Part shown: piece after piece, positions 32,716 through 42,881 of the stretch
Layout: each line of letters starts with the position of its first letter
Numbering within the stretch: the stretch's first letter is position 1
Source of the DNA: Haloglomus litoreum
Lineage (GTDB): Archaea; Halobacteriota; Halobacteria; Halobacteriales; Haloarculaceae
Direction of reading: 5' to 3'
DNA length: 64,000 nt
Assembly (NCBI RefSeq): GCF_029338515.1
Contig: NZ_CP119988.1
Coordinates: forward strand, 496,001 to 560,000
Position numbers and translations under genes: made by a program
Notes under the pieces: model-generated
What the model saw: only the letters and a program-made list of their open reading frames with translations
Databases searched by the model: none
What the model was told of the DNA's origin: nothing

Positions 32716-33812
32716 CGGGCGCCCTCCGTCTCCTCGTGCTCCTCGGCGGTCTTGCGGGCTGCTTCGACCAGTTCCGCGCCGCCGCGGTCCGCGATGTCGG
32801 CCGCGAACCGGCGGGCGGCGTCGGCGTGGTCGTTCGCGGGCAGGTCCCGGGTCTCACGGATGGGCTCCTCGCCCGCGCGGTCGAGCACTCGTGCGACGAC
32901 GTGGACGTACTCGCCGCGGACGGTGGCGTAGACGCCCAGTGGCGCCACGCAGCCGCCGCCGAGTTCCTTCAGGACCGTCCGCTCGACCGTGGTCTCCACC
33001 CGCGTTCGCGGGTGGTCGATGGCCTCCCGGAACGACTCGGCGTCGTCGGCGAGCGCGGTCACGGCGATGGCACCCTGCCCCGGCGCGGGGACGAACTCGT
33101 TCGGCTCCAGCCGCTCGTGCGGGACGTGGTGCAGCAGGCCCATCCGTTCGAGGCCGGCCTCCGCGAGGACGATGGCGTCGTACTCCGTCTCGACCGGGTA
33201 CCGCGCCAGCGCGTCCTGCTCGAGCACCGACAGCGACTCGAACCACTCGTCGGTCGATTCGTCGAACGTCTCGTCCGGGTCCTCCTCCTCTTCCGCGGCG
33301 ACCCGGCGGTCGTGTTCGCGGCCGATGCCCGTCGCGAGGAGCTTCTCGACGCGCGTGTCGACGTTGCCCCGCAGCGGCTGGACGTCGAGGTCCGGACGTG
33401 CGGCGAGCAGCTGGGCCTGCCGCCGGAGACTGGAGGTACCGACGGTCGCGCCCTCCGGCAGTTCCTCGAGCCCCCGGCCGCCCGGCGTCAGGAGCACGTC
33501 GTTCGCGGGGGCGCGCTCGGGGACGCCCGCGACGACGAGGTCGTCCGGAAAGTCGGTGGGAACGTCCTTCATCGAGTGGACGGCGGCGTCGACCTCGCCG
33601 TCGAGGACGCGCTCGTCGAGCGCGCGGACGAACGCGCCGGTCTTGCCCAGCCGGTGGATGAGTTCGTCCTTGATGCGGTCGCCCTCCGTCTCCACCTCGA
33701 TTAGTTCGACCTCCGTGTGACGGTCCTCCAGTCGCTCGGCGACCGCGGCGGCCTGGCGTAGCGCCAGGTCGGAGCCCCGTGTCGCCAGCCGGACCGTTCG
33801 TGTCTCTGGCAT
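32712..33812 (-). CDS. hemC: Hydroxymethylbilane synthase
   Basis: The product is 366 residues. Porphobilinogen deaminase joining four porphobilinogens. Seen: ATRGSDLALRQA, the KDVPT segment, GTSSLRRQAQLLA, RGNVDTRV and the cofactor-carrying Cys in LGGGCVAPLG. After residue 165 there is an acidic haloarchaeal insertion (EEEEDPDETFDESTDEW), making it about 50 residues longer than bacterial HemC. It is the first gene of hemC-cobA-hemD. A 28-nt element (33881-33908) with a TTTACC box sits upstream. Confidence 0.96.
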   Translation of the reverse strand: MPETRTVRLATRGSDLALRQAAAVAERLEDRHTEVELIEVETEGDRIKDELIHRLGKTGAFVRALDERVLDGEVDAAVHSMKDVPTDFPDDLVVAGVPERAPANDVLLTPGGRGLEELPEGATVGTSSLRRQAQLLAARPDLDVQPLRGNVDTRVEKLLATGIGREHDRRVAAEEEEDPDETFDESTDEWFESLSVLEQDALARYPVETEYDAIVLAEAGLERMGLLHHVPHERLEPNEFVPAPGQGAIAVTALADDAESFREAIDHPRTRVETTVERTVLKELGGGCVAPLGVYATVRGEYVHVVARVLDRAGEEPIRETRDLPANDHADAARRFAADIADRGGAELVEAARKTAEEHEETEGAR

Positions 33813-33880
33813 ACGTCTGCCTCCGCGAGCGGGCGTGAAACCGCTGTCGGGTTGGAGAAAGGGTGTTCGAGGTATCCCAG

Positions 33881-33908
33881 GTGGTAAACCACATATCGCG
33901 ATAGCGAA
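33881..33908 (-). promoter_or_regulatory. 28-nt shared element with TATCGCGATA palindrome, upstream of hemC
   Basis: On the minus strand the element contains TATCGCGATA (perfect palindrome, 33894-33903), then TGTG and a TTTACC TATA-like box. It lies 70-95 nt before the hemC start. A second copy at 37244-37271 on the plus strand matches 24 of 28 positions. It looks like an operator plus promoter. Confidence 0.55.
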
Positions 33909-34029
33909 CCTCGCCGTGGCGCTTCAGCGGGCCGCTCGGAAAGAGACATATCTACAGAGATGACTCGTGGAGATTCACATTATAGAATAAATGGCGGGTT
34001 TGTATGGTTATGGAGACAATAATAGAATA

Positions 34030-34251
34030 TCAGCGAACTTCGAAGCGGATGTCGGGGTCGGCACCGGTCGTCCGGAGGTACGACAGCGTTCCGACCACGC
34101 CCACGAGCACGACCGTCACGAGCGCGGTGAGGCCGAGAGCGGTGTCGACGGCCATCAGCGCGAGGCTCGCGACCACGAGCGAGAGGACGAACCACCCCCC
34201 GACGAGGAGCAGGAACAGGTCGATGCGGCGGTAGAGGCGGTCGTCTAACAT
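34030..34251 (-). CDS. Small two-helix membrane protein
   Basis: The product is 73 residues with two hydrophobic helices (about 11-33 and 39-60), a charged N-terminus (MLDDRLYRRID) and a short acidic tail. No motif. It is divergent from the lipoprotein gene at 34334. AT-rich sequence follows its stop (33960-34029), consistent with transcription termination. Unknown function. Confidence 0.65.
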   Translation of the reverse strand: MLDDRLYRRIDLFLLLVGGWFVLSLVVASLALMAVDTALGLTALVTVVLVGVVGTLSYLRTTGADPDIRFEVR

Positions 34252-34333
34252 GGCCGTGATACGCTGCCCGACAGCATACCTCTAGCTGACCGGTCCCCCG
34301 CTACTTTTCCCGTGCGCCCGTGAGACGCCGACA

Positions 34334-34816
34334 ATGGTCCGACGACGACGATTCCTCGGCGCGGGGGCGGCTGGCGGTCTCTCGCTCCTGGCGGGGTGTG
34401 CCATCGGGCGACAGGAAGGGGGCGTGAGCTGGGTCTGTGCAGCGGGGCTCTCGGGCGGTGACGCCGTCTTCTCGCTCACCCCGCAGGTCAGCACGTACGG
34501 CACGACCGAGCCGCCGGTGGTCGAACTCACGATCCCGGTCCGGCGGCAGGTGCTCTCGAACCGGGAGATCGACCGCATCGAGGTCCGGAGCGGCGAGGAG
34601 ACGCACCACCGTATCCCCGTCGACCCGAACAACGACGAATCGGTCGGGGACGTCCAGCGCTACGAGGCCGACGACGTCATCGAGTACGCCCAGTCGCTGG
34701 GCCACGCCCCGCAGAACGGCCGCATCCGCATCGTCGCGCTCGACGGCGACGGCGAGTCGGTCGACGAGGTCGCACTCGACTTCCGGTGTTACCGCGACCT
34801 CGACGAGGGGAACTGA
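34334..34816 (+). CDS. Tat-exported lipoprotein
   Basis: The product is 160 residues. The N-terminus MVRRRRFLGAGAAGG has a twin-arginine motif and SLLAGC is a lipobox, so the mature protein is exported folded and lipid-anchored at the Cys (residue 23). The mature part is strand-rich and acidic, with a later single Cys. Similar small beta-sandwich lipoproteins are common in haloarchaea. Function unknown; tail-to-tail with the membrane protein at 34821. Confidence 0.8.
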   Translation: MVRRRRFLGAGAAGGLSLLAGCAIGRQEGGVSWVCAAGLSGGDAVFSLTPQVSTYGTTEPPVVELTIPVRRQVLSNREIDRIEVRSGEETHHRIPVDPNNDESVGDVQRYEADDVIEYAQSLGHAPQNGRIRIVALDGDGESVDEVALDFRCYRDLDEGN

Positions 34817-34820
34817 CGGC

Positions 34821-35150
34821 TCACGCAGTGCTCGGCGGGCGCTGCCGGCTCAGGAGGTAGCCCACGACCAGTGACAGGAGGAGGCCGACACCGAGCGCCG
34901 GCAGCAGGCCCCCGCTGAGCGCGAGTACGGCGATGGTGACGACGACCGTGAGGGCGAGCCCCGCGCCCGCGACCTTGGCCTCTTCGTCCAGGTCGGCCAG
35001 CTCGCCCGCGATGCCGACGCCGAGGCCGATGGTCAGGAACAGCAGGCCGACCGCCGTCGCCTCGAAGCCCAGCACTCGAACGTCGGCGGTGGTCACGAGG
35101 AAGCCGCCCGCGAGCACGAGCAACAGCGCGGTGGTGAACGTCCGGCGCAT
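34821..35150 (-). CDS. Hydrophobic membrane protein
   Basis: The product is 109 residues with four closely spaced hydrophobic segments (about 6-21, 30-49, 63-80, 84-101) and a basic tail. No motif is recognisable. It ends four bases from the stop of the convergent lipoprotein gene. Unknown function. Confidence 0.65.
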   Translation of the reverse strand: MRRTFTTALLLVLAGGFLVTTADVRVLGFEATAVGLLFLTIGLGVGIAGELADLDEEAKVAGAGLALTVVVTIAVLALSGGLLPALGVGLLLSLVVGYLLSRQRPPSTA

Positions 35151-35317
35151 GTCCCGGGGGCGCGGAGCGAGGACGGAAAACGGTACCGTCGGGCCCGGGG
35201 TGGGGTGTCGAGAGTGCGCGTTCCGTACAGAGAGCGCCCGTCTTCCCCAATCACGGCCGACAGAACGCCTGCCCGGCGGCAGGGTTATCGGGCCTGGAAT
35301 CGTTCACTAGCTATCTC

Positions 35318-35668
35318 ATGGAATATTTCGATGCAGACGCCGGCCGGGAGCTGCAGGAGGCGTTCGAGCGCGCCGTCGCTGACTGGCCGGACGTGACGAA
35401 CCGGACGATGTTCGGCTGCCCGTCGTATCTGGCCGACGGGACACTGTTCGCCGTCCTCGTCACCGACGGTGTGGCGCTCACGCGACTCCCCGACGCGGAG
35501 CGCGAGCGGCTGGCCGAGGCGTTCGAGACCGGCTCGTTCCAGGCCGGCGAGCGGACCGTGACGAAGTGGGTGCAGGTGCCTGTCGACGCCGACGGGCTCG
35601 ATGCCCTCCTCCCGTACGTCGAGGCGAGCTACGAGACGGCGCTCGCGGAAGCGGAGGCGGAGGCGTGA
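35318..35668 (+). CDS. TfoX N-terminal-domain protein
   Basis: The product is 116 residues. The pattern NRTMFGCPSYLADGTLFAVLVTDGVALTRL, with a terminal WVQVPVDADG helix region, matches the TfoX/Sxy N-terminal domain. That domain is a competence-regulator domain in Haemophilus, but stand-alone copies in archaea have no known role. It is translationally coupled to the hydrolase gene by a GTGA overlap at its stop. Confidence 0.75.
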   Translation: MEYFDADAGRELQEAFERAVADWPDVTNRTMFGCPSYLADGTLFAVLVTDGVALTRLPDAERERLAEAFETGSFQAGERTVTKWVQVPVDADGLDALLPYVEASYETALAEAEAEA

Positions 35669-36522
35669 GCCACGGTCTTCGGCGCGAGCGCACCGGCGGG
35701 ACCAGCTACCTGACGGGCGGCGAGGGCCCCACGCTCGTCTTCCTCCACGGCATCCCCGGCTCGGCGCTCACCTGGGCGCCCGTGGCTGGTCGGCTCGCGG
35801 ACGCGTACCACGTCGTCGTCCCCGACCTCCGCGGGTTCGGCCAGTCAGAGCCTGCCGACGACTACTATCTCGAAGGGCAGGCACAGGCAGTCCGTGACCT
35901 GCTCGACACGCTCGACATCGACTCGTTCTCGCTGGTCACCCACGACTTCGGCGGCCCCGTCGGGCTGACGATGCTCCGGCTGTTCCCCGACCTCGAGATG
36001 CGCGGCCTCGTCGTCTCGGACACGAACCTGTTCACGGACACGTACGTCCCGCCGCCGCTCCGGGTCGCCGGTGTCCCGGTCCTCGGTCGGCTCGTGTTCA
36101 CCGCGATGGTCGGGAACCGCCTCGGGCTCCGGCTCCTCCACCGGGCGGCGACGAAGCGTCGCGACACGGTGCCGTGGTCGGCGTTCCAGCGCCACCTCAC
36201 GCCATCGGGCATCACGACGACCCGGCGGATCTTCCAGCGGAGCCTCGCGGACCTCGAGGGGAACTACGGGCCCATCGAGCGGTCCCTCCCCGAGGTTGCG
36301 GTGCCGACGCTCGTGCTCTGGGGCGACAGCGACCCGTTCTTCGGGGTCGACGTGGGCGAGCGGACGGCCGCGGCGCTGGACGGGATGCTGACGGTGTACG
36401 AGCGGACGGGGCACTTCGTGCCCGAGGAACGACCGGCTGCGGTGGCGGCGGCGATCCGTGAGTTCTGTGAACAGGCGGCGGCCGACGGCTACCAGGGCTC
36501 GTCCTTCAGCCCGAGCACGTAG
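35665..36522 (+). CDS. Alpha/beta hydrolase with Asp nucleophile
   Basis: The product is 285 residues from a GTG overlapping the upstream TGA. Oxyanion segment FLHGIPGS, nucleophile elbow VTHDFGGPVG with D94 in place of Ser, acid in LWGDSDPFFG and catalytic His in RTGHFVPEE. An Asp nucleophile points to epoxide hydrolases or haloalkane dehalogenases. The HDFGG elbow is closer to epoxide hydrolases, but cap-domain tyrosines cannot be placed with certainty. The 3' end overlaps carS by 34 nt tail to tail. Confidence 0.85.
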   Translation: MSHGLRRERTGGTSYLTGGEGPTLVFLHGIPGSALTWAPVAGRLADAYHVVVPDLRGFGQSEPADDYYLEGQAQAVRDLLDTLDIDSFSLVTHDFGGPVGLTMLRLFPDLEMRGLVVSDTNLFTDTYVPPPLRVAGVPVLGRLVFTAMVGNRLGLRLLHRAATKRRDTVPWSAFQRHLTPSGITTTRRIFQRSLADLEGNYGPIERSLPEVAVPTLVLWGDSDPFFGVDVGERTAAALDGMLTVYERTGHFVPEERPAAVAAAIREFCEQAAADGYQGSSFSPST

Positions 36523-37034
36523 GCCCCCGCGTTCGTGAGCAGGTGGAGCGCGGGCGTGACGACCGTCACGACGAGGAGGCGTCCGGGCGTGAACGTCTCC
36601 CTCGTCCAGTCCGGGACGACGACGGCGGCCAGCGCGAGCGCGGCCACGACGAAGTCGAGCTGGTCGAGCCCAGGGAACGCCGCGCCCCGGTCCCGCCCCG
36701 TCCGGCGCTTCAGGAACGAGGCGAGGATGTCCCCAAGCATCGCGCCCGCCGCGAGCGCGACCGCCGCGGGCGCCGGGAACGACGGGAGCGCCACGCCCGC
36801 GGCCTCGCTCGCCCGCTCGCGGACGGCGTTGAGCACCCCGGCCAGCACGACCCCGGTCGTGATGCCGGCGACGGTCCCGCGCCAGGTCTTCCCGTCGCCG
36901 AGGATGCGGCGCTCGCCGAGGTTGCGGCCACCGTCGAGCGGCCGGCCACCCCCGAACAGCACGGCCGCGTTGTTGGGGACGTACGCGGGGAGCATCGCCC
37001 ACAGCGCACCGACCACCGTTCCGAGCAGCGACAT
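36489..37034 (-). CDS. carS: CDP-archaeol synthase
   Basis: A 181-residue membrane enzyme making CDP-archaeol precursor from CTP and digeranylgeranylglyceryl phosphate, a step in ether-lipid synthesis. The N-terminus has MLPAYVPNNAAVLFGG and the signature LGDGKTWRGTVAG; further on are GDILASFLKRR and PGLDQLDF, all characteristic of CarS. About five hydrophobic helices. The start is the ATG at 37034, before SLLGTVVGAL. Confidence 0.94.
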   Translation of the reverse strand: MSLLGTVVGALWAMLPAYVPNNAAVLFGGGRPLDGGRNLGERRILGDGKTWRGTVAGITTGVVLAGVLNAVRERASEAAGVALPSFPAPAAVALAAGAMLGDILASFLKRRTGRDRGAAFPGLDQLDFVVAALALAAVVVPDWTRETFTPGRLLVVTVVTPALHLLTNAGAYVLGLKDEPW

Positions 37035-37390
37035 TGGCGGACGTGTGTGGGGGTGCGGCTTAACCGCCGGGGGTTCCGGTCGTCGTGACGCCCCGGCCCC
37101 CTGATCTCGCGGCTGCGGGAGGCGTTCGGCCACACCCGGGGCTCCGCGAGCCATCCCGGAATCCCCTTCATCGGCTGTTCCGGGTACGCTCGACCCCACG
37201 AGACGGCCGCTTGCCGTGGGCTGGGTCGGCTGCTGCCAGTGGATTCGATATCGCGATATGTGATTTATCGCACCGGGGCCAACCGACCCGAGAGGGACGC
37301 CGGGAGACGCCGAAACCAGTAGCTCAGGTCGTAGCGGGAGCGGAAACGGTGAAAACGGAGGCGAGTGCCGGGACGTCGAGCGCGAGCGGT
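37035..37390. other. Intergenic stretch between carS and katG
   Basis: There is no convincing reading frame. It contains the 28-nt element (37244-37271) and, near 37190-37235, an imperfect inverted repeat around GGCCGCTTGCC. The element's TATA-like part points rightwards, into the 3' end of katG. Confidence 0.4.
37244..37271 (+). promoter_or_regulatory. 28-nt shared element, second copy
   Basis: Contains ATATCGCGATAT (perfect 12-bp palindrome, 37248-37259), TGTG and a TTTATC TATA-like box. It matches the hemC-upstream copy at 24 of 28 positions in the same relative order. On the plus strand it would transcribe towards, and antisense to, the end of katG. Confidence 0.5.
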
Positions 37391-39658
<2,268 letters not shown>

Positions 39659-40720
39659 TCACTCGACCCGCGCGTCCACCACGACGTGCTGGACGCCCTC
39701 GGCGTAGCTCTTGACCTCGCGCACCGCGAGCACCTCGCAGTCCCGGTCGGCGTCCGCGACCGCCCGCTCCAGCCGCCCGACCGGGCGGTCCGGGAGTTCG
39801 GCCTCGGGTGTGGCCTCGTGCAGGTGGAGGGTCCCGCCCTCGCGCACGGCGGCGACGCCCGCGGACAGCCGCTCGTAGGCGTCGTAGTGGCCCATCACGA
39901 CGCGGTCGACCGGGGCGAGTTCCACGTCCGCACAGTCCGCCCGCACCGCGCGGAAGCGGTCGGTCACGTCGTTGAGGACGGCGTTCTCGACGAGGTACTG
40001 GTACGTGGTCGGGTCGAGTTCGGCGGCGACGACCTCGGCACCTGCCCGGGCCATCGGGAGCGCGAAGTAGCCCACCCCGGCGAACATGTCGAAGACGCGC
40101 TCCTCCGGCCCCGTCACGTCGCCCATCCGCGCGCGCTCGGCCTTGTTGCCCGGCGAGAACATCGTCTTCGCGAGGTCGAGCGCGTACCTCGTGCCGTACT
40201 CGGTGTGGACCGTCTCCGTGTCGCCCGCGCCCGCGACGACGGTCACGTCGGGGTCGCGGGTGCGCCCGGCGATGCCGCCGCGGTCGAGAACGGTGTCGGC
40301 CTCGCCGTGGAGTTCGAGCAGCGCGTCGCCCACCTCGCCCGCCCGGGGGCAGCCGTCGAAATCGGCCAGGAGGACGGTCCCGACGACGGCCCACGACGCG
40401 GGGGCGGCGTCGATCTCGGCCTCCGTGAACCCGCGTGCCCGCAGGCGGTCGGCCAGCGTCGTGTCCCGCGAGGGCAGGTCGTACGCGACGACATCCTCGA
40501 CCGCGGCGACCGCCTCGACGGTCCCCTCGCGGTCGGTCGGGGCCTCGCCGACGACGGGGAGCGCGACCCGCTCGTCGTCGTAGGAGGCGATGCCGCGGCT
40601 GTCGTCGTAGACGCCCAGTGCCGACAGCTCGCGCTCGGCGCGCTCGGCCGCGGGTTTGGGAACGAGCGCCGCGAGCCCGGGTGCTCGGCTGGGGTCGGCC
40701 GCGCCGTCAGTCTCGGTCAT
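39659..40720 (-). CDS. taw2: Taw2-type tRNA wyosine aminocarboxypropyl transferase
   Basis: The product is 353 residues. The Trm5/Taw2 class: an N-terminal RNA-binding part, then LAKTMFSPGNKAERARM, DMFAGVGYFALPMARAG (AdoMet loop) and VVAAELDPTTYQYLVEN. MFSxGN, rather than the Trm5 FNPRLSTER pattern, favours Taw2, which moves an aminocarboxypropyl group from AdoMet onto the wyosine base at G37 of tRNA-Phe. It starts 14 nt inside the end of nmd3, so both are on one transcript. Confidence 0.87.
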   Translation of the reverse strand: MTETDGAADPSRAPGLAALVPKPAAERAERELSALGVYDDSRGIASYDDERVALPVVGEAPTDREGTVEAVAAVEDVVAYDLPSRDTTLADRLRARGFTEAEIDAAPASWAVVGTVLLADFDGCPRAGEVGDALLELHGEADTVLDRGGIAGRTRDPDVTVVAGAGDTETVHTEYGTRYALDLAKTMFSPGNKAERARMGDVTGPEERVFDMFAGVGYFALPMARAGAEVVAAELDPTTYQYLVENAVLNDVTDRFRAVRADCADVELAPVDRVVMGHYDAYERLSAGVAAVREGGTLHLHEATPEAELPDRPVGRLERAVADADRDCEVLAVREVKSYAEGVQHVVVDARVE

Positions 40721-41867
40721 CGGCCTCGTCGTCGTCCGCCGGCAGCACGTGCAGGCCCGCCCGCGAGCGCAGCACGGGCACCTCCTCGGCGTCCGGATCC
40801 ATGTAGTCGGGCCGCGGGATGGTGCGGGCCTCGTACGTCTCGGGGTCGAGCACCTGCACGGCGTGTTCGTCCTCGACGGTGACGACGGTGGTGCGCTGGC
40901 CGTCCTCGCGGGTTCCGAGGCGGCGCGCGTCCGGGTCGATGCCCTCCTCGTAGCTCGCCTCGTACCGCTCGCCCGTCGTCAGCCGGACCCCCTTCAGGTT
41001 CCCGTGCGCGCTCGTGACGAGCACCGGTCCCGCGTCGTCGTCCGGGTCGATGATATCGCCCGGCGTGTAGGGCGGCAGGCGTGCCACGAACGTGACGCGG
41101 TAGAGTTCGTTCCCGTCGGAGTCCTCGGTCGCGAGCGTCTCCGCGGCGCTCACCTCGCCGCCGAACTCGCGGACGATGCGGTGGGCGATGGCCTCGCCCA
41201 TCTGGTTCGCGCTTATCTTCATGTTCACGCCGCTGTCCGTGCGGTCGACGGAGGTGATGAACGCGTTCCGGTCGCCCTTCTGCTCGCGCTCGGCGATGTA
41301 GGCCTCGGCGATCTCGGTCGCCCGGTCGCACTCCGCGTCCGTGGGCGTGCGTTCGGTCGCGCGGACCTGGACGAGCGCCTCCCAGTAGTCGCCCGCGATG
41401 CGCCCGCAGCGGTCGCACGTTCCCCGGGAGATGTAGACCGGCACGGTGGCCTCCTCCTCGACGGGGGTGCCACGGATGACGCCGGTGAACATCGTGTGCA
41501 TCCGGATGGTGTTCTCGTCGACCTGTTCGGGGTCGACGACCCACTCGACGGCCTGGGCGTCGATGTGGACGCCCAGCGCGCCCGTCACCTCCTCGATGGC
41601 GATGTCGGTGTAGTCGCGCGCCCCGACGTCGACCCAGCGGTTGCCGCGGTGGACCGCCCCGCAGTCAGAGCAGACCTGCACCTCCACGCGGTCGGGGGCG
41701 TCCACGAGGTCGAAGTCCTCGAAGTAGCAGGCGTCACAGAGGACGGCGTCCCGACTGCTGGGACTCCCGGGCAGGTCCACGCCGGGCGGCCGCTCGATGG
41801 GGTCGCCACAGCGCGGGCAGAACCCCCGCTCGCCCCGGTCGTCTCGTTGCTCGTCCGATTCGCTCAT
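40707..41867 (-). CDS. nmd3: NMD3-family ribosome-associated protein
   Basis: The product is 386 residues. The N-terminus has four CxxC knuckles (CPRC, CDAC, CSDC, CDRC) typical of NMD3 zinc ribbons, followed by the eIF5A-like and OB-like parts with DRTDSGVNMKISANQMGEAIA. Eukaryotic NMD3 exports the 60S subunit; the archaeal protein is thought to act in large-subunit maturation. An acidic C-terminal tail is haloarchaeal. The start at 41867 is supported by a TTTAAA box about 28 nt before it. Operon with taw2. Confidence 0.95.
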   Translation of the reverse strand: MSESDEQRDDRGERGFCPRCGDPIERPPGVDLPGSPSSRDAVLCDACYFEDFDLVDAPDRVEVQVCSDCGAVHRGNRWVDVGARDYTDIAIEEVTGALGVHIDAQAVEWVVDPEQVDENTIRMHTMFTGVIRGTPVEEEATVPVYISRGTCDRCGRIAGDYWEALVQVRATERTPTDAECDRATEIAEAYIAEREQKGDRNAFITSVDRTDSGVNMKISANQMGEAIAHRIVREFGGEVSAAETLATEDSDGNELYRVTFVARLPPYTPGDIIDPDDDAGPVLVTSAHGNLKGVRLTTGERYEASYEEGIDPDARRLGTREDGQRTTVVTVEDEHAVQVLDPETYEARTIPRPDYMDPDAEEVPVLRSRAGLHVLPADDDEADDRD

Positions 41868-41892
41868 TACCACGAGGTGGGTCGCTCTGCCG

Positions 41893-41898
41893 TTTAAA
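41893..41898 (-). promoter_or_regulatory. TATA box of nmd3-taw2 operon
   Basis: TTTAAA is centred about 28 nt before the nmd3 ATG on the minus strand. Confidence 0.6.
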
Positions 41899-41954
41899 GT
41901 CCGCGTCCGGACGTTGGGTGTTGGGTGGGCGTGTTCCGCGGTCGAGACTCGGCT

Positions 41955-42060
41955 GTAGGATAACTCACTAAAATAATATCTCATATGGTTTGGGCATTAT
42001 AATCTGATTAAGTCTCGGATAATTATTCTATATTGAATTTTATTATTTTATTGTGGGGTA
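41955..42060. other. AT-rich patch beside hairpin cluster C
   Basis: About 105 bp with runs such as AATAATATCTCAT and TTTTATTATTTTATTG in an otherwise GC-rich genome. Similar AT-rich stretches border clusters A (about 15228-15302) and D (55690-55790). There is no gene in it; it could be a terminator or promoter zone or a preferred insertion target. Confidence 0.5.
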
Positions 42061-42130
42061 TTAGCAGCGAAGTCTCGGAACTCCTCGCGCTCTCTCACTA
42101 CGACAGCAACAACCACAGGGGAACCACTTA

Positions 42131-42246
42131 CGAAGCCCTCGCGCTCTCGACCACTCCGGGCCTCGCTGCGCTCCTCACTCGCTCCCTGCGGTCGCTCGTT
42201 GCGGTGCTTGCGTCGGCCGGGAGGGATCGAGAGCGCTCGCCCTTCG
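42131..42246 (-). repeat. Hairpin module C1 (minus orientation)
   Basis: Ends CGAAGCCCTCGCGC (42131) and GAGCGCTCGCCCTTCG (to 42246). On the minus strand this is CGAAG, a 5-nt mismatch block with GGG facing GGG, then a 10-bp inner stem GCGCTCTCGA. The core GACGCAAGCACCGCA is at 42201-42216 (complement), with GAGGAGCGCAGCGAG. A degenerate copy of the 3' end occurs further left near 42075-42100. Confidence 0.85.
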
Positions 42247-42272
42247 AGTCCGCCAGGAGACGCTTGACCAGC

Positions 42273-42349
42273 CGAGCGTTCTGCCGTGGTGGTTCCAGTG
42301 GGTTGCGTAGTGTCCCCACACCTCCCCGCGCTCGCGCCGGGCGTGTTCC
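42273..42349 (-). repeat. Conserved module between C1 and C2, shared with cluster A
   Basis: The complement reads GGAACAC ... GGGGAGGTGTGGGGACAC ... CTGGAACCACCACG ... GAACGCTCGG, the same order and spacing as 14835-14910. It is followed, as in A, by a hairpin module in the same orientation (C1). Confidence 0.75.
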
Positions 42350-42376
42350 GGCACGCTCCCTCCGGTCGCGGTCGTC

Positions 42377-42430
42377 CGAAAATCGGAGATTTTCGTGATC
42401 ACGAGAGAGCTTCGCTCTCTCGAACGACCT
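42377..42430. repeat. Double-hairpin module shared with cluster D
   Basis: Two perfect hairpins: CGAAAATC-GGA-GATTTTCG (42377-42395) and CGAGAGAGC-TTC-GCTCTCTCG (42402-42422), joined by TGATCA. Cluster D has the same 54-bp block at 55463-55516, with the second stem intact and its loop changed to TCC. Confidence 0.85.
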
Positions 42431-42587
42431 CCACGGGGATGGCGCGAGCGCGCTTCCTGATTTCCGGAACCGGCCGGCCGAGCAACCGCTCTCCGGCCGG
42501 GAGCGCGTGCCGAGCGCAAGCGAGGCCGCGCGACTCGGGGAAGGGCAGGGGAACCGCGCCGTGACACATCTGATTTCCTGGCGGACT

Positions 42588-42732
42588 CGAAGGGCGAGCG
42601 CGCTCAGCGGTTCCCGGACGACGCAAGCACCGCAGGGCATGCCCGGAACGGCGGCGACCGAAGGGAGCCGCCGCAGTCCCGGAACCCGAGGAGCGCAGCG
42701 AGTCCCGGAACCCTGAGCGCGCGAGGGCTTCG
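42588..42732 (+). repeat. Hairpin module C2 (plus orientation)
   Basis: Arms CGAAGGGCGAGCGCGCTCAG and the complement of it ending GAGGGCTTCG: CGAAG/CTTCG, GGCGA facing GAGGG, a 10-bp GCGCGCTCAG stem, then GGTTCC/GGAACC. The core ACGACGCAAGCACCGCAG is at about 42617-42634. The inner stem differs from C1 yet still pairs. The tail GTAGGTCGTTCTGTTGTCGG follows. Confidence 0.85.
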
Positions 42733-42851
42733 TAGGTCGTTCTGTTGTCGGAGTCGCTGTCATCGTGAAGAGGAGAGCATAGTGGCCGATTCCGTCGCTG
42801 TCGCAGCCGTTCCGGCCGCTGAGATTGTCCCTCCATCCCCGACCCGCACGG

Positions 42852-42858
42852 CTTATCC
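42852..42858 (+). promoter_or_regulatory. TATA-like box of engB
   Basis: CTTATCC is centred 27 nt before the ATG at 42882. Confidence 0.5.
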
Positions 42859-42881
42859 CCACCAACCAACTCCACTCGTAC

